Origin: Utricularia gibba
Lineage: Eukaryota > Streptophyta > Magnoliopsida > Lamiales > Lentibulariaceae
Direction of reading: 5' to 3'
Assembly: GCA_002189035.1 (NCBI GenBank)
Contig: CM007989.1
Location: forward strand, 620,001 to 684,000
Length of the DNA: 64,000 nucleotides
Every line of letters starts with the position of its first letter. Position 1 is the first letter of the stretch. The notes under the pieces are model-generated. The model saw nothing but the letters and a program-made list of their open reading frames with translations, was not told the DNA's origin and searched no databases. Of the stretch, positions 45,310-56,689 are shown piece by piece. Made by a program: the position numbers and the translations under genes.

Positions 45310-46398
45310 AAGTTTCTATCGCTGGATTAACCAGAAAAAAGGATCAATATGGCAGTAATTCTTTCAAATGCAAGTATGCGTGAAAAAAATCTGGATTCTA
45401 ACAACAATTCATCAGGGAAACAAGAAAACTCACCCAAATTCAGTGATCATAAAATCCAACATATCTCCGATTGATCCTTATCGAAGAGTAAAACAGGCAG
45501 ATAGCAAAAAAAAAGTATCCAGCAAACTGTTCCAGCCAACACCGTGTGTGAGAATTGAGTTCCGAAGAACAGTAAGTTGAAAAGTCCCTCTACACTAGAA
45601 ACTAAGTAGCTTTCCGGCTCCAGAGGCCTTCCATCAAGAACTTATACGCCGACGTCTGAGGCATGCTAAATGCAGCTACACAAATCAATGGATTTCAGCA
45701 GCAAAATGAGTAAGAATATCAACTTCGCTTAGCATGATTTCGCTGTTCGCAGCACGCCGCGCGATCATGACCGGCACGCTTCTCAGCCCGGAGTCGCAAA
45801 GGTGCACAACTGCTCCCTTTGGACCTTAAACCCCTCTCGTAGACCGACGATCCGTAAAATAACAAGAAACAATTAAATTGGACTAAATATGCTAATTATT
45901 CATTTATATCAATTTAAATCATAAAATATATTAATTATTTGTATTCATTTACATTAATGACTTATAAATTGCAATTTAATTCATAAATGGGAAGCTAATG
46001 TGGCTCTGGTGTCCACATTAGGCCACAACAACAAAAGGACCTACCTCTCAGCAAAGGGGCAAATCTATCCATAAATTCCTTTTCGGGTCGGGTCAGGATC
46101 CGATCCATGTGATTGTGAAATCAACCCCACAGTAATTGCCATAGCTAGCGATGGTTGGTACCATGAGACATTGACCGGCTTCTAACTTCATAAATATGAT
46201 GCCTCATTAAAAGTGGTACATCCCATCCCACTCTATGTGTACGTATGTATTAATCAAATTAAATTTAAAATAATTTGTTTGAAATTTTAGTATTATCTTT
46301 CTAAAATAGATGAAGTGAAAGGTGGAGCTTCTTTTATATATATATATTTTTAATTAACGAGTTTTTAATAAATGTTTAGCGGATTTGCGGGCGGAGCT
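45310..46398. other. Intergenic, AT-rich
   Basis: No gene was recognised. AT-rich from 45850 to 46370 with a TATATATATA run at about 46336-46348. The GATL 3' end begins at 46399. Confidence 0.45.
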
Positions 46399-47469
46399 TC
46401 ACGGCGGAACTCCGTACAGATCAAATGGAGCCCAAAGGTGGTCAAGAGGGCACGGCAGCTTGGCATCGAGACGTCGCCATGGCTTGCCGCTGCCGCTCCA
46501 GTGGAGGAGGCTGACGCCGCCCGGATGGAGGCTGCGACAGCTCCCATTCACATTGTCGCCGCCGAGGCCGTGCTGATTCCACCGGTGATCGATTGGGGTG
46601 ATGGCGCCGGCGAAAACCAGCAGATAGGGCGGCAGAGAGCCCAACTCGTAGATCCGGGCTGCGCTCTTCTTCTGTATCTGCATCCACATCTCGATGCGGC
46701 GCGTGTACCCGAACCGCCGCCACTTGTTTAGGTCAACCAACATGACTCCGGTGTTGAAATAGCATAGTTTCCGGCCGGAGAGCACACTGCGGAACCGTGA
46801 TTCGGACCAGAAATAGTCGGTGAAGTATTTGGTGAAGTTTGCGTTGCAATATTCCGGTGCAGCAATGGTTCGTCCCGCCATGGATGTGTTCCAAAGCTTC
46901 CAGATATCATCAACGACGACGATATCAGAATCGAAGTAAATCACTCTGTTCACGCAAATTTCCAGAAGATCGCTAAGATAATTTCGCGCATAATTCAATG
47001 GCTGTTCAAGAGCTTGACGAACAGATCTCGAAATCAAACGGCGAACCCTCTCAGGGTCGAAGTAATACGCTCTGAACTTCAATTCCGGAAACGTAGATCG
47101 GATCAGCGACTCCATTTTCGTCTCAGATACCAGGAAGTGAAAGAAGACATTCTCCGGGCACCTCGAATATTGCAGTATCGAATTGACGGCGGCAATTGAG
47201 CCACGGAGGTACTCCAAATCGAGAGTAATCGCTACATGAACCAACGATGGATCACAGACACCGCGACTCGACTGCCAGCAATCGCCAGCATTGCGAAATC
47301 GCCGCGCGATTCGGTAGGGCAACTCGCCGGACAGCGGCAATCGATGAATCAGATCATTCTGCGAAGGTCCAATCGATTCCGCCGACGGAAACGACTGTAG
47401 AGACGGCGAAAGGACAACCATCACCATCGCAGCTAGCAAAACCCAAGAAAAACTCAATACCCAAAACAT
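46399..47469 (-). CDS. Galacturonosyltransferase-like protein (GATL, GT8 family)
   Basis: Single exon of 356 aa, as is usual for GATLs. The start is ATG 47467-47469 (MFWVLSFSWVLLAAMVMVVL), giving an N-terminal hydrophobic signal for the secretory pathway. GT8 features: HVAITLDLEYLRGSIAAVNS, NYARNYLSDLLE, the metal-binding DxD in VIYFDSDIVVVDDIWKLW, YFNTGVMLVDLNKWR, and the C-terminal HGLGGDN and LLHWSGSGKPW (H-x-x-G-x-x-KPW). GATLs act in the Golgi in pectin or xylan synthesis; PARVUS/GATL1 is the best known. All catalytic motifs are present. The open frame extends upstream of the ATG only through a TTG codon. Confidence 0.95.
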   Translation of the reverse strand: MFWVLSFSWVLLAAMVMVVLSPSLQSFPSAESIGPSQNDLIHRLPLSGELPYRIARRFRNAGDCWQSSRGVCDPSLVHVAITLDLEYLRGSIAAVNSILQYSRCPENVFFHFLVSETKMESLIRSTFPELKFRAYYFDPERVRRLISRSVRQALEQPLNYARNYLSDLLEICVNRVIYFDSDIVVVDDIWKLWNTSMAGRTIAAPEYCNANFTKYFTDYFWSESRFRSVLSGRKLCYFNTGVMLVDLNKWRRFGYTRRIEMWMQIQKKSAARIYELGSLPPYLLVFAGAITPIDHRWNQHGLGGDNVNGSCRSLHPGGVSLLHWSGSGKPWRRLDAKLPCPLDHLWAPFDLYGVPP

Positions 47470-48323
47470 TTTCTCCCCCTCACCCCCTGTTCCCAAAAAT
47501 CCTTCCGATTCGAAATCAGATCATTCCGCAATCGTCGAAATCAGAACAAACAGCAATCGGACCGCGAACGCAACCAATAGAACAGGACGTGGCAATAAAT
47601 CCCAAATCCAGATAACCTAATTGTGCCTTCCTTAGTACTCTCCAATGGCGTGCCGTGGAAACAAAGCGAGGCTTCCAATAGAGAGAGTCAATCAATTCAT
47701 CGCCGGACACCTGCAACCCGTTGGTATGCGCCGCCGCCGAACAGACGAAGACGGAGCGACGCCCTGAAGAGAGAGAAAGAGAGAGTACTTTCCTTTGAAC
47801 ACTGTACAGTTAGTCAATTTAAACAACGGTTATGGAGCAATCGTCCTTCACAATTGGGTAATTAATTAGTTAGTTAATAATAATGACAGTACATTAGCCC
47901 GTTTGGTCAACAAACTTCTGACTTAATTTGGTTACGCTCAAGGGCTAATTTAGTCATTTACACAAACGACCCCTTCCCTTTAAGGGCAAATAATTGGATT
48001 TATTGGGTACGGTAAATCATGGGAGCCGTTGGGCACAACCTTTTTTTATCAGGAAACTGGACACGTGTTTGGTGGCGGTTTATATAATGGGTTGTTTTTT
48101 ATTAATTAAAATTAAATTTGAAATAAAAAGGGTTAAGAGAAGTAGAACAATCGAAGTCGAAATACAACACGGGAAGGTGGTTCGCCGGAAAAGGAATGGT
48201 AACGGCAACTACCGCCGGAAGGCGGAACCGGAGCAGATCAAATCGCCGTCGCGCCGTGCGATTCCCCCCGCGCCACAATCATAGATTTGCAAATCCCCAC
48301 GGCAACCCGCTCATCATTCACCT
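47470..48323. promoter_or_regulatory. GATL upstream region
   Basis: 5' region of GATL, GC-rich near the gene (47500-47770) and AT-rich at 47860-48130. An AG-rich GAGAGA run at about 47770-47784 resembles a GAGA element. No further gene was recognised. Confidence 0.35.
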
Positions 48324-48701
48324 TCATCGAGGGCGCCTGTCCGCTGAGCCCGCCGCGTAATGGCGGTCAACGCCGTAGTACCCCACACCGATCAGGCGCG
48401 AACTGGCGATCCTCATCATCAGATTCACGTACGCGTCGCGGAAACCGACGAACAGCTTGCTCGGGGAGACGCACCGGAACTTGAGCTTCTTCTTCTTCTT
48501 CAGGGGCCAAAAGCGACGCCGCTTCCGCGATTCCCGATCAGGCAGCAGCACCGGCTCGGTGCTCTTCAGCCGGAGGTAGCGCTTCCCCCGGAATCTTCTG
48601 CAGAGCGCGGTGGAGAACATTGCGAAGGTGTTGGATGAGAGGGTTAGAGGGGAAGGGCCGTCGTCATTCATGTGGAGGTTGCGGCAGTTGCGGAATTGCA
48701 T
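48324..48701 (-). CDS. Small basic plant protein of unknown function
   Basis: 125 aa, single exon, ATG at 48699-48701. The sequence starts MQFRNCRNLHMND. It has a strongly basic centre (RKRRRFWPLKKKKKLKFRC) followed by LFVGFRDAYVNLMMRIASSR, which looks like a conserved helix of a plant-specific family I cannot name. No signal or membrane segment. GC-rich codon use and a typical plant promoter upstream (to 48960) support a real gene. The short C-terminal end (GSADRRPR) may be variable. Confidence 0.55.
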   Translation of the reverse strand: MQFRNCRNLHMNDDGPSPLTLSSNTFAMFSTALCRRFRGKRYLRLKSTEPVLLPDRESRKRRRFWPLKKKKKLKFRCVSPSKLFVGFRDAYVNLMMRIASSRLIGVGYYGVDRHYAAGSADRRPR

Positions 48702-48957
48702 GGCGTTGAGTTGAGTTTGGGTGCATAAATGCTGCCTGATCGGCGGCCACAGAAGGTTGGTGAAAGGTGAAGTGAAGTGATGCAGCCATTAAAATTTATT
48801 GATATAATAAGCGAAGGTGAATTAGGGTAATATTAAATTAGCAATTGAATTGAATTATTGAGGCGTCAATTTTTTTTTCTTTGAAAAAAAGAACAACTGA
48901 TAAGTGTTGTCCGCCGCACCCGCACCGATTGTTCTTAGCTCTTAACTGCCTGGTCAG

Positions 48958-49425
48958 TTACGCAAGTAATCGGCTTGCTCGTGTACTCGAGAGCTTCACC
49001 TCCGATGACGGCGATGGATTCCGATGCGATGTTCCGTTTTCACTTGCACAGTCAGTTTTTCCGGACATCTTCCGTTTTTGCTGCGTGATCGGGTCGACCT
49101 GGGGACCAATCGCTGTGGATTCGAGCTTCGGAGATGAAGCGATCGGGGGATTGGGAGGCACGTAGGGGTTATTGTCGCCCGTAGTCACCTCGGAATCCGC
49201 CGCCTCTTCGCGATTTTTCTGATCCGCATACGCGTCGCTTGGATGCACCTCCTTCAGGTAGCGCTAATTTAATATTCACAAATATAAATACTCGATGTGT
49301 ATCGCAAGTACCTCATGCTCAACGGCGTGCTCCGCCGGATCAGCAGTCCTCCCGGAGGGACTGCCGCTTGCGAGCCACCGCGCCGCATATTGCTTGCTTA
49401 AACGCCTATGAAGTAGCGCGCGCAT
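48958..49425 (-). CDS. Small two-exon protein, probably organelle-targeted, unknown function
   Basis: Exon 1 (49425-49312) encodes MRALLHRRLSKQYAARWLAS, a basic, Arg/Leu/Ser-rich, acid-free start typical of mitochondrial presequences, then RTADPAEHAVEHE. Exon 2 (49263-48958) encodes RYLKEVHPSDAYADQKNREE and a Pro/Asn-rich middle. It continues with KLESTAIGPQVDPITQQKRK and a Ser-rich end; total 139 aa. Both junctions are phase 0 (CATGAG|GTACTT, AATTAG|CGCTAC). The intron is only 48 nt and contains an in-frame TGA, so it must be removed. KLESTxxxxxxDPxTQQKR resembles a motif I have seen in stress-related plant proteins, but I assign no function. Confidence 0.55.
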
Positions 49426-49853
49426 CTCGAAAATGTGAGGATTTCCCGGCACTCGGAAATTTGAAGGCGCTATGACGGCCTACACGGCTGACACATGTCG
49501 CCTGTACGTGTCCACGTGTCAGATGACGCGACTCGCTTCAGTACTAAGAGTGGACGCCCCGCCGACAAGTCAACCAGCCCCCGCAAGGTACATTTGATCC
49601 GATCCTATCTGCTCCTCAGCAGCTCTGTGAGCACTTAAAAGTATTATTGGCATTAGGCCCTTGCAGTGCCAAGAGCCGGATGTTCATTACAATTTACATC
49701 CAGGAATTTGTTGAAAACTGAGTGTCAGATACAAATATTCCTTCAAAGTATGAAGTTTTCTCTTGGGCCAGATGCCTCATACAGAGGATTTAGCTTGAAC
49801 ATGGAGACTGTGAATTGAGTGTAAGGTCTCAGAACTACAGGCTCGCAGAGGAG

Positions 49854-50961
49854 TTATAAGTTGATCTTCCCAGCCAAGTACCAGGAATGAATAGCAAGGC
49901 TACCAAAAGAGAAGATGTTTGCGAGGGATGATAGCCCGTGTATCATTCCGAACTTCTTGTTCATGGCAGCCAGCTTGGGATTTTTCTTTGCCTCCTGCTG
50001 GTTCTTGGTCCACCCCACTTCGTCCCCGATGTTGGCTTCCCTTTCCACCTTGTGCCTTTCCTTCATCATCTGTTGCAAAACAAGTGTTAGGCAAGCAGAT
50101 TTTTGCAACTAGGTGTCAGATGTCCCCCAAGTGGCTGTGGTGGTGTACAGGGAGAACATTGAGCAGATTCTCAACTGCCCATGGCGATAGAAACATCATG
50201 CTATGGTTTGATATACACAACTAAACGCAGTAAGATGATGGCAATACTTTCATGTTATAGGTTCACAAGGGAACAAACCTCGATGGTCATAGGAGTAAAG
50301 ACAAGTAGATTGGACAGATTGAAAGCAAAGGCGGCGAGGAGGAAACCAAGTTGATACTTCTCCGGCGCGCCGGAACTCTTCCAGGGGTGTAAATATGCAA
50401 AGGCCCCAACAGCCGCAGCACAACAAACTCCTACCATGGAGAAGTATGCAGGGAACATCTTGCTCTGCAGGTTCCCGAATTGATGTCTCGGCAAGTTTCT
50501 GTTTCAGAGAATATGTTCCCAGTATAGTGAAACTATAAATGCAGGAAAATTCATCCAAACAAGCTCATGGAATGGAAAATTCTCAAGCCCTAGAAGCAGT
50601 TTTCTCGGCTACTGAAAATCAAAATCTAGTCGATTCCTTTTCCAAATCCCTAAGAATCTGCCTAGACATCAAAATGGCAGGCATCACTCCGAAGACTACG
50701 TTATGATTTAAGAAACACCAAGAGAGAGGGAAATCAGCTAGAGATAACCTCTTACTTGAACATGATGATGCCTCCGATAAAGGTAACCCACAGAGCAGCA
50801 CCCCAGGCAGTCGCGAAGCACAAAAGATGAACCAGCTTCAAAACAGTGACAACCACCGGCGAACTTTCGCCGCCCGACTTCGATCCGAACGTCTCCGGGG
50901 AGAAAATCACGCCGACGGCCAAAAATGCCACCGCCGCCACGAATCTCGTCATCCAACCCAT
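49854..50961 (-). CDS. TMEM205-like membrane protein
   Basis: Three exons (50961-50756, 50498-50279, 50069-49854) give 213 aa. Four hydrophobic segments: FVAAVAFLAVGVIFSP, LVHLLCFATAWGAALWVTFI, YFSMVGVCCAAAVGAFAYL and LGFLLAAFAFNLSNLLVFTP. The charged stretch MMKERHKVEREANIGDEVGW and a last helix follow. The arrangement (H-L-L-F-AxxxGxxxWVTF, then FPxYF, then P-xTIEMMxxRH) is that of the TMEM205/DUF4149 family found in eukaryotes; its function in plants is not established. No frame problems. Confidence 0.85.
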
Positions 50962-51437
50962 CTCTTCTCCAGCGGCAATTCAGAGGCGCAGAATCGATTG
51001 CAGGAAGATGTAGGCAGGTACAGCTCGCAGAAGTTTGGCGGAGAACGGCCCAAATGTGCGCACAGATTCATCTTATTTCCAGCCCAATAGAGATGTCATT
51101 ACATTAATGAATATAATATTATATTTAAAGAGAGAGATTTGTAGTTGTTGTAAATTTGTAATCAATTTGGAAATATAAACCCTATATCATCGTGCTCCAA
51201 AGAAATTTTAAAACGTTTTTTTGAAGCAACGTTTAGTTACCTGTTTTGGGAAGAATGGGACGGCGGCGCGTCTCAGTCCGGCGGAACGGACCCCATTCGT
51301 AGCGGTGCCATCTCTTCCCGTTGCTACAAAAGCGACGTCCTTTTCTTTATTCCACGTATAGACGGTATAGTACGTAAGACATTGGCATACTACATGCTCT
51401 TCTTTCTCGATCGGACCAGGCAGAGCGTCCCAAGGTC

Positions 51438-54400
51438 TCATCCTCGCAGCGCTATCCATAGCCTGTGCATCTTATGGAGTTCACTGAAACTAGAGGCCTT
51501 CAAAGATACCTTGTACAGCTCGGAAAGCGTCTGGGCACCGGCGGATTTACCGTGCATCTCGCCGCGACGTTTGTTCGCGTTTGCAGGGCGGATGGCGGCA
51601 AGCATAGTCTTGAGCACAACCTGCATCTGAGCCCAAAATCTCGCACAAATCTCACGGCTCTCGACGCTCGACGACCATGACTCGGGCACATGGCGTCCTT
51701 CCAGCAGGCGACTTAGAGCCGGTTCGAGAACCTGAACCTGCACGGCAGCAACCTCGCAATCAAGATCAGATTCCCCTCACTTAACTTCCGGTGGCAAATG
51801 TGTAACATGGGTAGCTTACAGAGGCGGTGTGAAGGTGACTCGTAAGGGCCAGGGAGAAAGCTGATCTGTCGATGAGGATGGTCAGATACATCGCCGGATG
51901 GGTGGCTGGTCCGTAGAAGTCGGAGGACTTCTGCCAATTTCTTTCAGCCAGGGAAGCGTACTGTTTCACCTTCTGAGGCATTCCATTTTCGCCTTTAACG
52001 TGCGCCTCCCTCTTTTCGTCGGAGTCCAGGAACCTCAAGCAGCAGTCCCTTTGATAGCAGGCAAGCTGGTAATATGCATACGCGGCCTCCTGTCTGCGCA
52101 TCTCCCCCAGCGACTCGTACACAGAGATGGCCTCCCGGATTGCTTCGTTGGCAGATAATTCATGCTTGCTCTGGTCACTCAGAGACTGAGTGGATGCAAA
52201 ACTCCGGAAACTATCCAGAACACAATTTTCATAAACCTCTGCAGCTGTGTTGTCTCTCGACAGCAGCATGCCTAGCCTAAGATAAGTGTGGGCAAACTGT
52301 GTTAGCACTTCATTTTTCAAGCTGCTATCAACAGAATCTGCTTCTTCAACCAGGGCATTTAGCTGAGCTTTTGCAGTTCCATAGTACCGAATTGCTTCAC
52401 TGTAATGCGATTTTGCAGTCTCGGTAGCTTGCATGCAGGCATTTTGTAATGCGGCATGCTTGCTCAGATTTTCAGAGTTAGCAACCATCTCCTCAGCCAA
52501 AGCACGCCGGCCATGTCCCAGATTACATAAAATGAGAATGGTATTTGTTATATCACCAACACAGCTGAATGCTTCGATGGCTCTCAGAAAAGAAGTTTCA
52601 GCTTTTCCAGTATCCTTGGCCTGCAATCTGTTTCGACCAAGTTCATTGCATACCCATCCTATTTTTTTAGATACAGATTGTACTTCCCCAGATGAGGCAG
52701 GGAGGGCATCCATAGCTTTATGACTTTCTTCATAGCAGTTAAGGGCAGCAGAAAGAATATGTTCAGCATCTCCAGGTACAATGTCCCTCAGATACCTGAA
52801 AATACCACCACACTTGGCTGCAGGTTTTATACCCGAAATATTCTCTGGAGATGCACACGCAGTAGAGTCCACAGTGTCTGTTTCTGGAGAATCAAAACGT
52901 TTTCTAGAGATGGAAGGTGCTAAAGACATGCCAGTTTCTGAATCAGCATCCTTGGCAGCTCCTTTTCTGGCAGCACTTTTGAGACAACTAGAGCTTTTAG
53001 TATCATAGGAGGGTTTCAGTTCAGCCTGTGGATTATCAACATGCGTGTGGCTACTTTTTCCTTTTCTATTCTGCTTTCTTCCATAATTTGATGATGAAAG
53101 ATTTCTTCCACTGCTACTAGCACTGCTGCCGCTGGTGGCCCTGTCACTGTTGCAGCTACAATTGACCAGAGAGCAGGAACTACAGTTCTGATTCACTTGG
53201 CCTAACTTCTTTTTTAGCCTCGTCAGTTCCTTCAATACTTCAGATGACATTTTCAAGTCCTTCGCACGGTTTTTCTGCTTTACCTCATTACAGTTCTCTT
53301 GACCGTTCCTTCTGTAAAATTCCACAAACACATCCCCACCAAGGACCAAGACTTAGCCAGAATATAAAATTAGAGGACAGACCCATTAACGCTTTAACAT
53401 TTTCACCCATAGAAGATCTGGTCTTCACTCGTCTACCAATACTTTCTGGCCGGTCAATGGAGGAGATGAATCTTGAATCTTGAGGCATTGAGCCATACAC
53501 CAGACATGCAAGTTCTATCACCTTCAAGGCTTGATGAAGCTGTCCATCATCCTTATAAGCCTCACCAAGTGCCAAATATGATTCGCCTAGTAACAAGACG
53601 AGCTTCCACAATCTGTCATCTATTTTTGAAGTTGGGAGCCATTCCCTAATATCACAAATCTCAATGCAATCTACAACACCACAGGTACACATGCCGAAAT
53701 CCGTAGGGGAAGGTAGATCATCTTCAACTTCATTTTCAAAGTTCAAGTCTTGTCTGGTAAGCTGCAGTCGTCGTGTACATCTGAGAGATTTTATAGCTTG
53801 GGAGACATGATGTATTGCAGCCATCTTCGCGGCCAATGGATCAATGTGAATCACAGAGCTCTCGTCAGCCTTTGTCATCAAATTAGCGACCATAGGACTT
53901 GTGCTACTATCAACCTCTGGAGAGGTTGTAGTTTGAGACACTAAAACATCATCAGAAGCTTCTTGCTCTAATTCATGAGGAGATTCAGCACCTTCAATAT
54001 GCTCAACTGAGATAGCAGGTGGAAGAAAAGCATCCTGAGAAGCTGGAGACAAGCTTGTCATCATCTCGAATGCATCAGAAATGGTGACTTCTGACTCAAC
54101 GGAAATCGATGTAGGCAACAACTCTAATTCTTCGTCACCATACGTTAAAAGGAGTCTAGCAAACTGCTCATGCGCAATTGCTCGAACCACCTAACAAAGG
54201 AGATCCTTAGAATTCTTTCCACTTATATGAAGCAAACAAGTAAACCAGTGAAATTTCCAAAAAGGAACGTACGAGATGGTCAGGATCTTCCAGCAAACCA
54301 AAACATTTCTTAAAAAACGTAATGCACCTTGCCTTGTTCTTGACTGGCTGCAAAACAACACGAATTTTTATTTGATACCAGACATTAAAAAATTCATCAT

Positions 54401-56558
54401 TCACTTGCAGCATACCCATGAGAGTGACAGCCTATGTGCAATACGGTAGAGTAAAGTGCCCAATGAGAGAATAGAATCACTTCCTCTAAAAAATGGTGGC
54501 ATAGAGCCGGAATTCTCATGAAAATCATCTGAACTGCGGTTTTTGGGAGAAAGATCAAACAGCTGGATTATATCCTCTCCGGCATTTCTGTATAACTGCA
54601 ATAAGCAAATTCTGGAACTCAGAAAACTCTACCAACCACGAGAAATTTGGAAGAAAATCTAAGGCAAAAGTTACCCAGTATACACCAGGTTCCTCCTGGC
54701 AGTTCTCCTTGAGGAACTTCATAACAGAGAGACCATTCTTCTGGATAACATGGGGATGAAAAGCAGGCATTCCATCATCATCAGATATCCCTTTTAGCAG
54801 AAAAATATCATCTGTTTTCAGAAGCTCGTAACCTTGAACAACACCATCTCTATGATAGCAGATGGCCAACTCGGGTACACTAGCCATAAAGTTGTCCAGC
54901 CAAGCTTCTAGCCAAGATAGTGGAGTTACCTGTAAATTAATTGGATATAGTATGTTTAGAATGAGTTACAGAATTCACAAAACGATTCAAAGTGATTCAT
55001 TAACCAAGTACTAGCACACCAACCTTTAGCGAAACATCCCACAAATGCAAACTCACTGCAGAATGCTTATCATTACTGAAGATAAGCATATCACTACCAG
55101 AAGCATGCGGAAATTGTGAAATTGCCAAAAGAACACTCTTAAAAAATTGTCTCCACTGACATTCACGAAATTATCCGATTCTTTTACTGAATTTCTAGGC
55201 TTTTCTTTAACTTCTGAAGCCTTCTTGACGGTTCCCTGGCCTTCACGATGATTATTTCTCTTATTTCTCATAGGGTGACATTCTTTTTCAGAAGTTAACT
55301 CTTGGTGATCCATATATTTTTCTACTTGTGCAATGCCATCATGTTGCTCATATGAACCATGGCTTTCCATTTCATCCCACGCATTTTTTTGGTACTCATC
55401 AGAATAACTGAACGATTTCTGTTGATCCTCTCCTGAAACACTATGAGTAGGTGGACAGTCACAAGCTTCCATTCTCACAGAATGCATAGCAAAATTCAAG
55501 AGCAAAGACTGGTCGACACATTTTGGAGGACTATTTTGTCTTTTGATGATCTTTTCCCCTTCTTCAACATCAGGCCTGCAAAACAACCTCTAAGAATTGC
55601 ATTAAAAATAAAATTTGCAAATGATTAGCATGTCTTACCCACTATTCAGGACAAGTGTCTGACCAATACGATGAACTGCAACTGACACTCGAGCCTTGGA
55701 GTATGGTATTTTAAGTATCTGTTTCAAAACATCGGCAGGTGCAATTACATCTACCTCATCTTCATAGTCAACAACTCCACAGACAGCAAGCTCTTCCCCT
55801 TTCCTTGCAAGATTTGACGCCACAGCACCATCTTTCCAACTTGAATCTGGCCAAAAAAAAAAAGGAGAAAAAATGACTGACAGTAATGCAAATCTAAAAT
55901 ATGAGAATGCGCAGAAGTAGCAGATGCTCATTTGCGTTGATAAAGGCATTCAGAGGCCCTTAAGTCCTACAACCTGACTGCTTCTAACAGATGTCGAACA
56001 ACCACATCAATAAAATTCATCCCTAAATGTTCAAAGTTCAAAGCAGGCATTTTTCATATTTTAATGATTCAAAAGAAACGTTGATCGACATAGAATATGG
56101 AGCAATCATTACCATTAGGTGCCCTAAACCGTGTTCTTGAAACTGGCAGCATTTTTTCCGAAACACTTGAAAGTAGCGGGAGTGCATTCAAGTCAGTTTC
56201 AGTAGGAATCATCTGGTATCTTGGAGCTCTTACCCTACCACACCACCATCAAATACCAACCACTTAAGACAAAAAAAATCACACAAATACAAACACCATA
56301 GTTCAAGATTGAAACCATTGACAAGTCATATATATGTACGTTTATCCCTCCAAAAACTTCAACAATAGTAGCAGAATGCTTGCAAAGCAACACTCACGTG
56401 GTAGAAGATGGAATGAGCGCAGAGGAGGTGAAGCCAGGGAAAGCCTCGTCGGTGGAAACAGGAATCGATCCGCATAGAAATCCCGCTGGCCTGGTCCTAA
56501 CAATTTCTAGCTTCCCAACGCACTGCAGTTCCTTGGAGAGGTGTTCTTGCTTTTCCAT
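51438..56558 (-). CDS. EDRF1-like protein with TPR-type repeats; three one-base frame breaks
   Basis: Exons: 56558-56398, 56234-56113, 55846-55639, 55575-55024, 54929-54675, 54595-54416, 54347-54273, 54190-51820, 51737-51438. Phases agree if one base is restored at 55097-55098 and one each at 53357-53358 and 53334-53337. The protein is about 1,400 aa. Family signatures of plant erythroid-differentiation-related-factor-1 homologues: GVVDYEDEVDVIAPADVLKQ, RMLLGSDMLIFSN (after repair), WLEAWLDNFMASVPELAICY, GYELLKTDDIFLLKGIS, AHEQFARLLLTYGDEELEL, LKMSSEVLKELTRLKKKLGQ, CSSCSLVNCSC, then helical repeats and LYKVSLKASSFSELHKMHRL. The plant role is unknown. Long low-complexity Ser-rich stretches lie in the middle. 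Confidence 0.9.
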
Positions 56559-56689
56559 CCAACACTAGATCACAAACTTCTGTAAAACTATCAAATGCGG
56601 TGTTCGCTGCTCTTGCGATGATGATTATTCGATTTCTCGCATAGAATGCGAAACGCAATTCAAGATCTTGGGGGTTTCAGATGACTACA

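Noticed and set aside
51382-52723. Several plus-strand ORFs of 70-96 aa
   Set aside because: All are shadows of the long EDRF1 exon on the minus strand.
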